Source: Bacteroidaceae bacterium
GTDB taxonomy: Bacteria; Bacteroidota; Bacteroidia; Bacteroidales; Bacteroidaceae
DNA: 36,976 nucleotides
NCBI GenBank assembly: GCA_017651315.1
Contig: JAGCDE010000033.1
Span: forward strand, 1 to 36,976
Direction: 5' to 3'
Shown here in pieces: positions 6,929-15,584 of the stretch (position 1 is its first letter; every line of letters begins with the position of its first letter). A program made the position numbers and the translations under genes. The notes beneath the pieces were generated by a model. It saw only the letters and a program-made list of their open reading frames with translations. It did no database searches and had not been told where the DNA came from.

Positions 6929-8601
6929 TGCTCAAATCACTACACATCAGGAACTATGTCCTGATAGACAGCCTTGACATAGAGTTCAGGGAAGGTTTTT
7001 CCGTCATGACCGGTGAGACCGGTGCCGGCAAGTCAATAATCATAGGTGCGCTGAACCTGTTGCTCGGAAGCCGGGCGGACTCCCGCCAAATCATGCAGGG
7101 GGAGGAAAAATGCACTGTCGAGGGCCATTTCGTCATAACCGGATATGGTCTGGAAGAGTTTTTCGAAAGGAACGGTCTGGACTGCTGGCCCGATGACACC
7201 ATCCTGCGCCGGGAGGTTTCCGTCTCAGGAAAGAGCCGTGCGTTCATCAACGACACACCGGTCAACCTTTCACAGCTCAGGGGACTTGGCAGCCGTCTCA
7301 TCGACATACACTCCCAGCACCAGTCACTTGCCATCGGCACAGAATCCTTCCAGATAGATACAGTCGATACCATAGGTTGCAACGGCAGCCTGAGAACCGC
7401 ATACGGGACATGTTTTGAAAACTGGTCACGGCTTTCGGCTGAACTGGAGTCGCTCAAAGCCATGCACGATGCCGATACTGCTGACCGCGATTACCTATCC
7501 TTCCAGCTCGAAGGGCTTGAAGGTGCACGTCTCACTGACGGGGAACTGGAGCGACTTGAGCGGGAATCCGAGATACTGGAACATGCCGAGGAGATAAAAC
7601 AGGAGCTTTTTCACGCCTCCGGGATACTGGATGCCGATTCAGAAGGTGCTATCACTTCAGTGAGGCTGGCCATACAGGCACTCAACTCCGTGCGCAGGAA
7701 CTATCCTGAGGCCGGAGAATATGCCGACAGGCTTGACAGTTGCCTGATAGAGCTCAAGGATATTGAAGAGTCCATACGTGACTCGATGGAGAGGGTCCAT
7801 TTCGATCCGCAGCGACAGGAACAGGTGAACAACCGTCTGGACCTGATATATTCACTGCTCAAGAAGCACCGCAAGGACTCCGTGGCACAACTCATACAAC
7901 TCACCGGAGAGATACGCAGCCGGCTGGACCGTGCCGACTCCTTCGATGAGGAGCTCAAGGCTCTCGAATCCAGGACAGCCCGTGCCCGTGCCGAGATGGA
8001 AAAAGCGGCCGAAAGACTCTCCGGATCCCGCAGGAAGGCATCGGAAGCACTCATCAGGGATATTGAGGAGCTCCTCGTTCCCTTAGGTATCCCCAACATA
8101 CGCTTCGGGGTGGACATCACGCCCTCCGACGGTTATGACCGTACAGGGCATGACAATCTGCGGTTCATGTTCTCTGCCAACAAGTCCCAGCCTTTGCAGG
8201 AACTATCGGCAGTGGCGTCAGGCGGAGAGATAGCACGTGTCATGCTATCTGTCAAATCACTCATAGCAGGGGTGCGTACACTCCCCACCGTGATTTTCGA
8301 CGAGATAGACACAGGCGTCTCAGGAGCCGTAGCCGAAAAGATGGCCGTGCTGATGAAACAGATGTCCGCCGGTGGCCGTCAGGTCCTGGCCATAACTCAT
8401 CTGCCACAGATTGCCGCGATGGGCGCCACCCACTACAAGGTATATAAGACCGATGACAACGAAGCCACCCATACCCGCATCTCCATACTGAATGGTGATG
8501 ATAGAATCCGCGAGATAGCATCCATGATGAGTGGAGCCCGCCTCACGCAGGCCGCTCTCGATAATGCCCAAGCACTTGTAGAACAATGGAAAACGAAATG
8601 A
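6928..8601 (+). CDS. recN: DNA repair protein RecN
   Basis: RecN is an SMC-like ATPase that holds broken DNA during recombinational repair. The 557 residues show the family order: N-terminal MLKSLHIRNYVLIDSLDIEF with Walker A GETGAGKS (29-36), QHQSL motif region (DIHSQHQSLAIG), a central coiled-coil (about 150-370), the ABC signature region LSAVASGGEIARVMLS, Walker B PTVIFDEIDTGVSG and the H-loop AITHLPQIAA. Its start overlaps the previous stop (TAATG), and its end overlaps rlmB by 16 bases, a compact operon arrangement. Confidence 0.96.
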   Translation: MLKSLHIRNYVLIDSLDIEFREGFSVMTGETGAGKSIIIGALNLLLGSRADSRQIMQGEEKCTVEGHFVITGYGLEEFFERNGLDCWPDDTILRREVSVSGKSRAFINDTPVNLSQLRGLGSRLIDIHSQHQSLAIGTESFQIDTVDTIGCNGSLRTAYGTCFENWSRLSAELESLKAMHDADTADRDYLSFQLEGLEGARLTDGELERLERESEILEHAEEIKQELFHASGILDADSEGAITSVRLAIQALNSVRRNYPEAGEYADRLDSCLIELKDIEESIRDSMERVHFDPQRQEQVNNRLDLIYSLLKKHRKDSVAQLIQLTGEIRSRLDRADSFDEELKALESRTARARAEMEKAAERLSGSRRKASEALIRDIEELLVPLGIPNIRFGVDITPSDGYDRTGHDNLRFMFSANKSQPLQELSAVASGGEIARVMLSVKSLIAGVRTLPTVIFDEIDTGVSGAVAEKMAVLMKQMSAGGRQVLAITHLPQIAAMGATHYKVYKTDDNEATHTRISILNGDDRIREIASMMSGARLTQAALDNAQALVEQWKTK

Positions 8602-9326
8602 TATTCGGCATACGCGCCGTGATTGAGGCCGTGGAGGCAGGTAAGGAGATTGACCGCCTGCTCGTGAAAAAGGACCTTCAGGGAGAACTCTCCAAGGAAC
8701 TATTCTCTGCCATCAGGGGATATGACATACCAGTACAGCGTGTTCCGGTAGAGAAACTCAACCGCATAACACGCAAGAACCATCAGGGGGTGATAGCCTT
8801 CATCGCACCAGTCACATACCAGCATGTGGAGGATCTCGTACCCGCACTTTACGAGGAGGGCAAGGAGCCTTTCTTCGTCCTTTTGGACGGAGTGACCGAT
8901 GTCCGCAACTTCGGTGCCATAGCACGCACAGCAGAATGTGCCGGAGTAAACGCCATCATCATCCCTTCAAGGAACAGCGTGAGCGTCAACGCCGATGCCG
9001 TCAAGACTTCGGCCGGTGCACTGCATATCCTTCCGGTATGCCGCGAGAACCAGATTGCATCCGCAATAAGATACCTCAAGAACAGCGGCATCCGCATAGT
9101 GGGTGCCACCGAGAAGGCTGAGCTTGACTACACCCGGGCCGAACTGCAGGGTCCTGTCTGTCTGATTATGGGCGCTGAGGACAAAGGCATCCCCCAGGAG
9201 CACCTCGCCTTATGTGACGAATGGGTACGTATTCCTATTTTGGGACAGATAGAGTCACTTAACGTTTCTGTAGCAGCAGGTATATTGATATACGAAACCG
9301 TAAAACAGAGGAACAATGAGAACTGA
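8586..9326 (+). CDS. rlmB: 23S rRNA 2'-O-ribose methyltransferase, RlmB/TrmH family (SpoU)
   Basis: This 246-residue protein has the N-terminal substrate-binding part (FGIRAVIEAVEAGKEIDRLLV) and the SPOUT catalytic knot with its three motifs: LDGVTDVRNFGAIARTAECAG, LIMGAEDKGIP and IPILGQIESLNVSVAAGILIYE. RlmB methylates the ribose of a G in domain V of 23S rRNA using AdoMet. The RNA target is inferred from family resemblance; other TrmH-like enzymes act on tRNA. It overlaps recN upstream and the TPR gene downstream by 11 bases. Confidence 0.9.
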   Translation: MENEMIFGIRAVIEAVEAGKEIDRLLVKKDLQGELSKELFSAIRGYDIPVQRVPVEKLNRITRKNHQGVIAFIAPVTYQHVEDLVPALYEEGKEPFFVLLDGVTDVRNFGAIARTAECAGVNAIIIPSRNSVSVNADAVKTSAGALHILPVCRENQIASAIRYLKNSGIRIVGATEKAELDYTRAELQGPVCLIMGAEDKGIPQEHLALCDEWVRIPILGQIESLNVSVAAGILIYETVKQRNNEN

Positions 9327-11004
9327 ACTGCACAGGACACTGATTGCAGTGCTGATATCCGCACTCATGCCGGCATTCGCCAATGCCAAGGCGCCCAAAT
9401 GGTTCAAGTCCGCCCGGAAAGCCATGTTCGAGATCGTGGCGTACGATGATGACGGCCGTGAAACAGCCCGTAGCCACGGATTCTTCACAGACAGTGACGG
9501 TACCGGAATCACGGGTCTCAGCGTCCTCTCCGGAGCGACTAAGGCGGTAACCATCGACGGTCAGGGAATCACCCGACCGGTGGAGATCATTCTCGGAGCC
9601 GATGACACGTATGACGTGGTACGTTTCCGCGTCAGGACCGACAAGAAATTCACGGCTCTCACCCCGGCAGCCCACGGAGCTGCAAAGGATGACAAGGTCT
9701 ATATCCTCCCCTCCGGGTCCGACCCTATGGAAACCAGTATCAAGGAGATCAAGGCCATAGCCGGTGACCACAGATACTACACGCTGCAGACACCATGGGA
9801 CATCGCTCTGCTCGAATGTCCCGTGATGGACTCCGAAGGCCGTGTGACAGGCATCATCCAGCGGGGGAGCGAAGGTGACACGCTACTTTATGCCCTTGAG
9901 TCTGCATACGTGACAGATATAGCCATCGCGGCGCTTGACAGGGAAACCGAGGCTTACCAGAGCCTCAGGATCAAGACTGCCCTGCCGGCCGAAGAGGACC
10001 AGGCCCTTGCATATATCATGATGTCACGGGGAGTCAAGTCCATGATTGAGTGCCGGCAGCTCCATGAACAGTTTCTGGAACAGTTTCCAGGCAGTCCGGA
10101 CGGAATGTTCGCCATGGGCACTTTCCTCATCCTGGAGGTTGACTCCACACAATATGCCGATGGGCTGGCCATGATTGACAAGGCCATAGCCGCAGCCGCC
10201 GATGAGAAGGACCGTTTCCATTGCGACTATGCCAACATCATCCTCAACGCTCTTTCAAGGAACATACAGCACCCATCGGAATGGACATACGATAAGGCTC
10301 TGCACGAGATTGACGCAGCCATCGCCATCAAGCCAGAACCCGTTTACCACCAGGTACGCGGCAACATCCTCTACAGCATGGAACGGTACCAGGAGGCATA
10401 CGACAGTTTCGTAAAGGTCAACAATTCCGATATGGCATCGGCCGACACATATCTCACCTCATACTACGTGAGCCGTAATATGGCCGGCAGCCCGGAACTG
10501 GGCATTGCACTGCTTGACAGCGTCATAATGAAGCTCGGCACCCCCATTCCGCCCAGAGCCGCACAGGTCCTGCTCGAACGTGCCCTGCTCAAGGAGGAGG
10601 CAGGCCTTAACCGCGATGCTGTCATGGACTACAACAGCTACGAGCAGCTTGCAGGTTCCTACAACATGAACTCAACGTTCTACCTGAACCGCCACAAAGT
10701 GGAGATAAAGGCCAGAATGTACGAACAGGCTCTGCAGGATATTGAAAAGGCACGTTCTCTGTCCCCACGTGACTCCAGCCTCGTTCTGGAACACGCCAGC
10801 CTGCTGCTGCGTATCGGGCAGAACGACGATGCACTTCCCCTGCTTGAAGAGCTCTCCCGCGCCTATCCCGACGTGCAGGACGTACAGCGTCTGCTTGGAG
10901 TGTGCTACATGAGACGTGAGGATAAAGTCAAGGCCCGCCGCCACCTCACCATAGCCAAGGAGCTTGGTGACGAACTGGCCGCACAGCTGCTTGAGCAACT
11001 CTGA
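9316..11004 (+). CDS. secreted degenerate trypsin-like protease domain with C-terminal TPR repeats
   Basis: The 562-residue product begins with a signal peptide (cleavage after about ANA, residue 24). Residues 35-210 have the outline of an S1C trypsin-like protease: GFFTDSDGTGITGLSVLSGA matches the strand carrying the catalytic His, and ECPVMDSEGRVTGI matches the strand after the catalytic Ser. But the His position is Ser69 and the Ser position is a Leu (about 166), so it should be inactive. From about 220 on there are TPR-like helix pairs (YHQVRGNILYSMERYQEAYDSF, RMYEQALQDIEKARSLSPRDS). A periplasmic scaffold or chaperone role is the best guess. It ends the dnaN operon. Confidence 0.75.
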   Translation: MRTELHRTLIAVLISALMPAFANAKAPKWFKSARKAMFEIVAYDDDGRETARSHGFFTDSDGTGITGLSVLSGATKAVTIDGQGITRPVEIILGADDTYDVVRFRVRTDKKFTALTPAAHGAAKDDKVYILPSGSDPMETSIKEIKAIAGDHRYYTLQTPWDIALLECPVMDSEGRVTGIIQRGSEGDTLLYALESAYVTDIAIAALDRETEAYQSLRIKTALPAEEDQALAYIMMSRGVKSMIECRQLHEQFLEQFPGSPDGMFAMGTFLILEVDSTQYADGLAMIDKAIAAAADEKDRFHCDYANIILNALSRNIQHPSEWTYDKALHEIDAAIAIKPEPVYHQVRGNILYSMERYQEAYDSFVKVNNSDMASADTYLTSYYVSRNMAGSPELGIALLDSVIMKLGTPIPPRAAQVLLERALLKEEAGLNRDAVMDYNSYEQLAGSYNMNSTFYLNRHKVEIKARMYEQALQDIEKARSLSPRDSSLVLEHASLLLRIGQNDDALPLLEELSRAYPDVQDVQRLLGVCYMRREDKVKARRHLTIAKELGDELAAQLLEQL

Positions 11005-11007
11005 CCA

Positions 11008-11022
11008 GTGACAATTTGTCAC
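11008..11022. promoter_or_regulatory. perfect palindrome GTGACAATTTGTCAC upstream of clpB
   Basis: A 15-base perfect inverted repeat around a central T lies four bases after the TPR gene stop and 62 bases before the clpB start. It is a candidate operator; it is not the CIRCE sequence. Confidence 0.4.
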
Positions 11023-11040
11023 ACACCGGCATCTGGTCCG

Positions 11041-11054
11041 CATGTTGCAACATG
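11041..11054. promoter_or_regulatory. perfect palindrome CATGTTGCAACATG upstream of clpB
   Basis: A 14-base perfect palindrome 30 bases before the clpB start. With the palindrome at 11008 it makes two dyads within 50 bases, suggesting repressor control of the chaperone gene. No regulator can be named. Confidence 0.4.
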
Positions 11055-11083
11055 TTCCATAGTAAACATATAAAACAGATGCT

Positions 11084-13231
11084 ATGGAATACAATCAGAA
11101 CAAACCGCAGAACCTTGAGCAGTTCGCCATCAACCTGAACGAGCGGGCACGCAAGGGTAAGCTGGACCCTGTCATAGGCAGGGACGATGAGATAAGGCGG
11201 GTCTTACAGATACTGAGCCGCCGGACCAAGAACAATCCTATCCTTATAGGTGAGCCGGGTACAGGCAAGACCGCAATCATAGAGGGTCTGGCCCAGCGTA
11301 TCGTACGTGGAGATGTACCCGAGAACCTTAAGTCCAAGACTGTCTATTCACTTGATATGGGTGCCCTGGTGGCTGGCGCCAAGTACAAGGGCGAATTCGA
11401 GGAACGTCTTAAGGGTGTCATCAATGAAGTCATCCAGTCGGACGGCAGTTACATCCTCTTTATCGATGAGATACATACCCTGGTCGGTGCCGGAGCCGGC
11501 GAGGGGGCAATGGATGCGGCCAATATCCTCAAGCCTGCCCTTGCCCGCGGTGACCTGCGTGCCATAGGTGCCACAACCCTGAACGAGTATCAGAAATATT
11601 TTGAGAAGGACAAGGCCCTGGAACGCCGTTTCCAATCGGTAATGGTCGATGAGCCTGACGTGCAGAGCTCCATCTCAATCCTCCGCGGACTGAAGGAACG
11701 TTACGAGAATCACCACAAGGTGCGTATCATGGATGAGGCCGTGATAGCTGCCGTGGAACTTTCCAACCGTTACATCACTGAGCGTTTCCTCCCGGACAAG
11801 GCCATCGACCTTATGGATGAAGCTGCTGCCAAGCTGCGTATGGAACGCAACTCTGTCCCCGAGGAACTTGACGAGATTACACGTCGCCTCAAGCAGCTTG
11901 AGATAGAGCGTGCCGCCATCAGGCGTGAGAACGATACCGTCAAGCTCAAACAGCTTAACGCTGAGATTGAAGACCTTCAGAGACAGGAAAAACAGATACG
12001 CGAGAAATGGGAGTCAGAGAAAACACTCGTAGCCAGGATTCAGCAAGACAAGCAGCATATGGAACAGCTGAAGATCGAAGCCGACAACGCCGAACGTGAC
12101 GGCAACTACGGCCGAGTGGCCGAAATCCGCTACGGAAAGCTGAAGGAGCTGGAGCAGGACATATCCCGCATACAGGAGGAGCTACACTCCAGGCAGGGTG
12201 ACAACGCCCTCGTCAAGGAGGAGGTTACCGCCGATGACATAGCCGAGGTGGTATCCCGTTGGACAGGCATACCCGTGAACCGTATGCTGGAGAGTGAACG
12301 CGAGAAACTGCTCCACCTTGAGGAGGAACTGCATAAGCGTGTGGTAGGTCAGGAAGAAGCCATAAGCGCAGTGGCCAATGCTGTACGCCGAAGCCGTGCA
12401 GGCCTTCAGGACCCCAAACGCCCTATAGGCAGTTTCATCTTCTTAGGAACAACCGGTGTGGGCAAGACAGAACTCGCCAAGGCTCTGGCCGAGTATCTTT
12501 TCAACGATGAGAAACTCATGACCCGTATAGACATGAGTGAATATCAGGAGAAATTCTCAGTCACCCGTCTTATCGGAGCGCCTCCGGGATACGTGGGATA
12601 TGACGAGGGCGGCCAACTTACTGAGGCCGTGCGCCGTAAGCCATACTCCGTGGTCCTCTTCGACGAGATAGAGAAGGCCCACCCTGATGTGTTCAACATA
12701 CTGCTGCAGGTTCTTGACGACGGACGTCTGACAGACAACAAGGGCCGTACCGTAAACTTCAAGAACACCATAATAATAATGACCAGCAATATGGGCAGCG
12801 ACTACATTCGTGAACGTTCCGCCAAGATAGGAACGTCCGAAGAGAGCCGTCAGGAATGGCTGGACGAAACCCGCAAGCACCTTCTTGAGATGCTCAAGCA
12901 GACCATCCGTCCGGAGTTCCTCAACCGTATTGACGAAACAGTAGTGTTCATGCCTTTGCGTGAGTCAGAGATACGTCAGATTGTGAAGCTTCAGGCAAAG
13001 GGAGTATGCAGTATGCTCGCTGAGAACGGAATCAAACTCACTATAGATGATTCGGCTATCGACCTTATATCAAATGCAGGTTATGACCCGGAGTTCGGTG
13101 CCCGTCCTGTCAAGCGTGCCCTACAGACTCTGCTCCTGAACAGGCTCTCCACCATGATCCTCTCCGGTCAGGCAGATTGCAGCAAGCCCGTCACCGCATC
13201 GGCTGAAAACGGTTTAATCACATTCAGATAA
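11084..13231 (+). CDS. clpB: ClpB-type disaggregase ATPase lacking the N-terminal domain
   Basis: ClpB is a hexameric AAA+ machine that, with DnaK, pulls proteins out of aggregates. Here the 715 residues hold NBD1 (Walker A GEPGTGKT 56-63; [12 protein letters not shown]), the coiled-coil middle domain (about 255-375) that binds DnaK, and NBD2 (Walker A GTTGVGKT 455-462; [11 protein letters not shown]). Usual ClpB is about 860 residues; the first about 145, the Clp_N domain, are missing, and the 79 bases between the previous gene and this ATG cannot encode it. The protein starts just where the linker before NBD1 normally begins ([23 protein letters not shown]). No IGL/IGF loop for ClpP binding was seen. 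Confidence 0.93.
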   Translation: MEYNQNKPQNLEQFAINLNERARKGKLDPVIGRDDEIRRVLQILSRRTKNNPILIGEPGTGKTAIIEGLAQRIVRGDVPENLKSKTVYSLDMGALVAGAKYKGEFEERLKGVINEVIQSDGSYILFIDEIHTLVGAGAGEGAMDAANILKPALARGDLRAIGATTLNEYQKYFEKDKALERRFQSVMVDEPDVQSSISILRGLKERYENHHKVRIMDEAVIAAVELSNRYITERFLPDKAIDLMDEAAAKLRMERNSVPEELDEITRRLKQLEIERAAIRRENDTVKLKQLNAEIEDLQRQEKQIREKWESEKTLVARIQQDKQHMEQLKIEADNAERDGNYGRVAEIRYGKLKELEQDISRIQEELHSRQGDNALVKEEVTADDIAEVVSRWTGIPVNRMLESEREKLLHLEEELHKRVVGQEEAISAVANAVRRSRAGLQDPKRPIGSFIFLGTTGVGKTELAKALAEYLFNDEKLMTRIDMSEYQEKFSVTRLIGAPPGYVGYDEGGQLTEAVRRKPYSVVLFDEIEKAHPDVFNILLQVLDDGRLTDNKGRTVNFKNTIIIMTSNMGSDYIRERSAKIGTSEESRQEWLDETRKHLLEMLKQTIRPEFLNRIDETVVFMPLRESEIRQIVKLQAKGVCSMLAENGIKLTIDDSAIDLISNAGYDPEFGARPVKRALQTLLLNRLSTMILSGQADCSKPVTASAENGLITFR

Positions 13232-13253
13232 GTTAGGACAATCGTAGCAAGAG

Positions 13254-13292
13254 AGGCTTCCCCACCCTATTTCCGGTGCTGAAGCCTTTTTT
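13254..13292 (+). terminator. rho-independent terminator after clpB
   Basis: AGGCTTC (13254-13260) pairs with GAAGCCT (13281-13287), with a possible inner CACC/GGTG pairing, followed by a run of six T. Confidence 0.8.
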
Positions 13293-13396
13293 GTTTCAGG
13301 CTGGGAATCAACGTTTATCAGAATCTGCTTAGAAGCTATAAAGACTACCTGAAATGTTTTTTAACCGAACAGGTATTAAAATCAGCATATTTTATG

Positions 13397-13404
13397 TATG
13401 TTTG
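13397..13404 (+). promoter_or_regulatory. -7 element of the esterase promoter
   Basis: TATGTTTG matches TAnnTTTG exactly, 42 bases before the start codon of the esterase gene. Confidence 0.6.
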
Positions 13405-13445
13405 CAGTAAGTAAGCCTAATTATTAACTATTTAAAACTAAAGAG

Positions 13446-14612
13446 ATGAAAAAGATTATCCTTTCAGTCATGATGCTTGCGGCATTGTCTGTGTCAGCTC
13501 AGCAGAGAAACAACAACGTCCCGTCATTCGCGGACGCAGTTGAAGATTTCAAGCCCAATGTAACCAACCAACCGGGCAGACAGTATCCTATGGTAAACTC
13601 ACAAGGTGCAGTTCGCGTACAGCTACGCGCTCCAGGTGCCACATCAGTCCAGCTTGATCTGGGCCGCCGGTATGAGATGACCAAGGATGAGAACGGTGTA
13701 TGGACTGGTACATCGGCCCCCCAGGATGTAGGTTTCCACTATTACCAGCTCATAGTTGACGGCACGGCAATGCCCGATCCCGGAACAGTGTCGTTCTTTG
13801 GTGCAGGCCGTTGGGGAAGCGGAATCGAGATTCCTTCGGACGATATGGATTTCTGGCAGGTCAAGAATGTTCCCCAGGGCTCTGTCGAGGAGAAATACTA
13901 TTGGTCAAAGGCCACCGAAAGCATGCGTCACTGCTATGTCTATCTGCCTAATGAGTATGACAAGAACCCCAACAAGAAATACCCTGTCCTGTATCTGCAG
14001 CACGGTAATGCCGAGAATGAGTACGGTTGGTCAGTCCAGGGTCATGCCGGACAGATCATGGACAATCTGATTGCCCAGAAGAAAGCTGTTCCTTTCATCA
14101 TTGTTATGGATTACGGTCAGGGCCAGAACATTCATCTGGTTGGCCAGTACGCTCAGCAGCAGCCTCAGCAGGGGCAGCAGGGTCAGGGTGGCCGTGGAGG
14201 CAGCAACGACGCCTTCTCTGTTGTTCTCATGACCGACATCATCCCCTTCATTGAGAAGGAATACCGCGTTTATACAGATGCACAGCACCGCGCAATGGCC
14301 GGTCTGTCAATGGGCGGCGGACAGACCCGCAGGATTACACTTGCCAACCCCACCAAGTTCGGATACGTAGGTATGTTCAGCGGCGGCACCATCAGCCCCG
14401 AAGATGTCAACGGTGCCAATGGCTTCAAGAATACCGCCAAGCTTGTTTTCATGAGTTCCGGCAGCAAGGAGAACCCCAGGGTAATGGAGGCAGCCGAAGC
14501 CCTCAACCAGATGGGTGTGAAAGCCGTAGGTTACATTTCGGAGGGCACTGCCCACGAATGGCACACCTGGCGCCGCAGCCTGTATCAGTTTGCACAGCTG
14601 ATTTTCAAATAG
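13446..14612 (+). CDS. secreted CE1-type esterase with N-terminal CBM48-like domain
   Basis: A 388-residue secreted hydrolase: signal peptide MKKIILSVMMLAALSVSAQ, an immunoglobulin-like CBM48/E-set domain (about 40-140; VRVQLRAPGATSVQLDLG, WTGTSAPQDVGFHYYQLIVDG), and an alpha/beta hydrolase domain of the esterase D/feruloyl esterase type. The nucleophile elbow is GLSMGG with Ser288 and the likely catalytic His373 is in AHEWHTWRRSL. Relatives remove feruloyl or acetyl groups from plant xylan. A Gln/Gly-rich insertion (about 236-253) lies just before the elbow strand. It stands alone with its own promoter and terminator, so the substrate cannot be deduced from neighbours. Confidence 0.85.
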   Translation: MKKIILSVMMLAALSVSAQQRNNNVPSFADAVEDFKPNVTNQPGRQYPMVNSQGAVRVQLRAPGATSVQLDLGRRYEMTKDENGVWTGTSAPQDVGFHYYQLIVDGTAMPDPGTVSFFGAGRWGSGIEIPSDDMDFWQVKNVPQGSVEEKYYWSKATESMRHCYVYLPNEYDKNPNKKYPVLYLQHGNAENEYGWSVQGHAGQIMDNLIAQKKAVPFIIVMDYGQGQNIHLVGQYAQQQPQQGQQGQGGRGGSNDAFSVVLMTDIIPFIEKEYRVYTDAQHRAMAGLSMGGGQTRRITLANPTKFGYVGMFSGGTISPEDVNGANGFKNTAKLVFMSSGSKENPRVMEAAEALNQMGVKAVGYISEGTAHEWHTWRRSLYQFAQLIFK

Positions 14613-14651
14613 TCAGTTTTACGCTCTGAAAGGGCGGAATTATACAGAAAT

Positions 14652-14700
14652 AATCCTACCAGCCTCCTGCCGCAAGGCCAAGCTGGTAGGATTTATATTT
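14652..14700 (+). terminator. strong terminator after the esterase gene
   Basis: AATCCTACCAGC (14652-14663) pairs perfectly with GCTGGTAGGATT (14682-14693), 12 bp, followed by TATATTTTAT. Confidence 0.85.
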
Positions 14701-14778
14701 TATCTTTCCGAATAACAGCCTATGTCAATATCATTATGTAATTATAATTGTATTATGCCGGAATAACGCATTTTTTTG

Positions 14779-14786
14779 TAAGTTTG
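14779..14786 (+). promoter_or_regulatory. -7 element of the SGNH hydrolase promoter
   Basis: TAAGTTTG matches TAnnTTTG, 28 bases before the start codon. Confidence 0.6.
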
Positions 14787-14813
14787 CGGACATAATTACA
14801 TTTTTACCTGATT

Positions 14814-15473
14814 ATGAAAAAACTATTTTCAATGGTACTGTTGGCACTCACTGTTGTCGCAGTATCGGCTCAGACAAAAAAAGTGTCAATACTTGGAGAT
14901 TCCTACTCAACTTTTCAAGGCGTGAATCCTGAAGGCTACAACCCCTTCTACCCCAACAACAACAATGATGTGAAAGAGATTTCGCAGACATGGTGGGACC
15001 TTTTCATCAAGGCCAAGGGATACGAGTTGGACAAGAATGACTCATGGGGTGGCTCAACCATCTGCGGCACCGGTTACGGAAGGATGGACGCATCACGGAA
15101 CAATTTCATTTCCCGTGTTGACAGATTGGGAAATCCGGATATAATATTCATTTTTGGCGGAACCAACGATGCATGGGCCCAATCCCCTGTTGGAGAGTAC
15201 CAGTATTCCGACTGGACCAAAGATGACTGCAAGAACTTCCGCCCGGCTCTGGCCTGTCTGATAGATATGCTCAAGAAACAATATCCGAAGGCTGAGATAT
15301 ACTCCATTCTGAACTCAGAACTGCGCGAACCGATCAACGAGTCAATGCGCGAGGTCTGCAAGCACTACAATGTCCAGCTCATAGAGCTGCATGATATAGA
15401 GAAACAGAACGGCCATCCTTCAATAAGCGGCATGAAGAGTATATGCAACCAGCTTCTTGAGGCTATCAAGTAA
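14814..15473 (+). CDS. secreted SGNH/GDSL-family hydrolase
   Basis: The 219-residue protein has a signal peptide (MKKLFSMVLLALTVVAVSAQ) and the SGNH blocks: block I ILGDSYS with nucleophile Ser30, block III GGTNDAW with Asn118, and block V NGHPSISGM with His201. Such enzymes deacylate polysaccharides, lipids or glycoconjugates. The usual Asp three residues before the catalytic His is not present (QNGHPS), as seen in several secreted Bacteroidetes members. With the neighbouring esterase it may form a carbohydrate de-esterification pair, although each has its own promoter. Confidence 0.85.
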   Translation: MKKLFSMVLLALTVVAVSAQTKKVSILGDSYSTFQGVNPEGYNPFYPNNNNDVKEISQTWWDLFIKAKGYELDKNDSWGGSTICGTGYGRMDASRNNFISRVDRLGNPDIIFIFGGTNDAWAQSPVGEYQYSDWTKDDCKNFRPALACLIDMLKKQYPKAEIYSILNSELREPINESMREVCKHYNVQLIELHDIEKQNGHPSISGMKSICNQLLEAIK

Positions 15474-15505
15474 TATACTGACCGGTATTTGATAAAGCCA
15501 TGCGA

Positions 15506-15535
15506 TGAAAGTCTATGATATCATCAAGACTTTCA
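15506..15535. terminator. bidirectional hairpin between converging genes
   Basis: TGAAAGTCT (15506-15514) pairs perfectly with AGACTTTCA (15527-15535); the loop itself holds the palindrome ATGATATCAT. It sits between the SGNH gene and the converging symporter gene. Confidence 0.65.
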
Positions 15536-15551
15536 GTAACAGAGAATCTGC

Positions 15552-15584
15552 TTCCAGGAAATCCCTTTTGTGTCATTCCTGGAA
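15552..15584 (-). terminator. hairpin overlapping the stop codon of the symporter-regulator gene
   Basis: TTCCAGGAA (15552-15560) pairs with TTCCTGGAA (15576-15584). The right arm encodes the final residues of the minus-strand gene, and its stop (15573-15575) falls in the loop. Confidence 0.45.
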
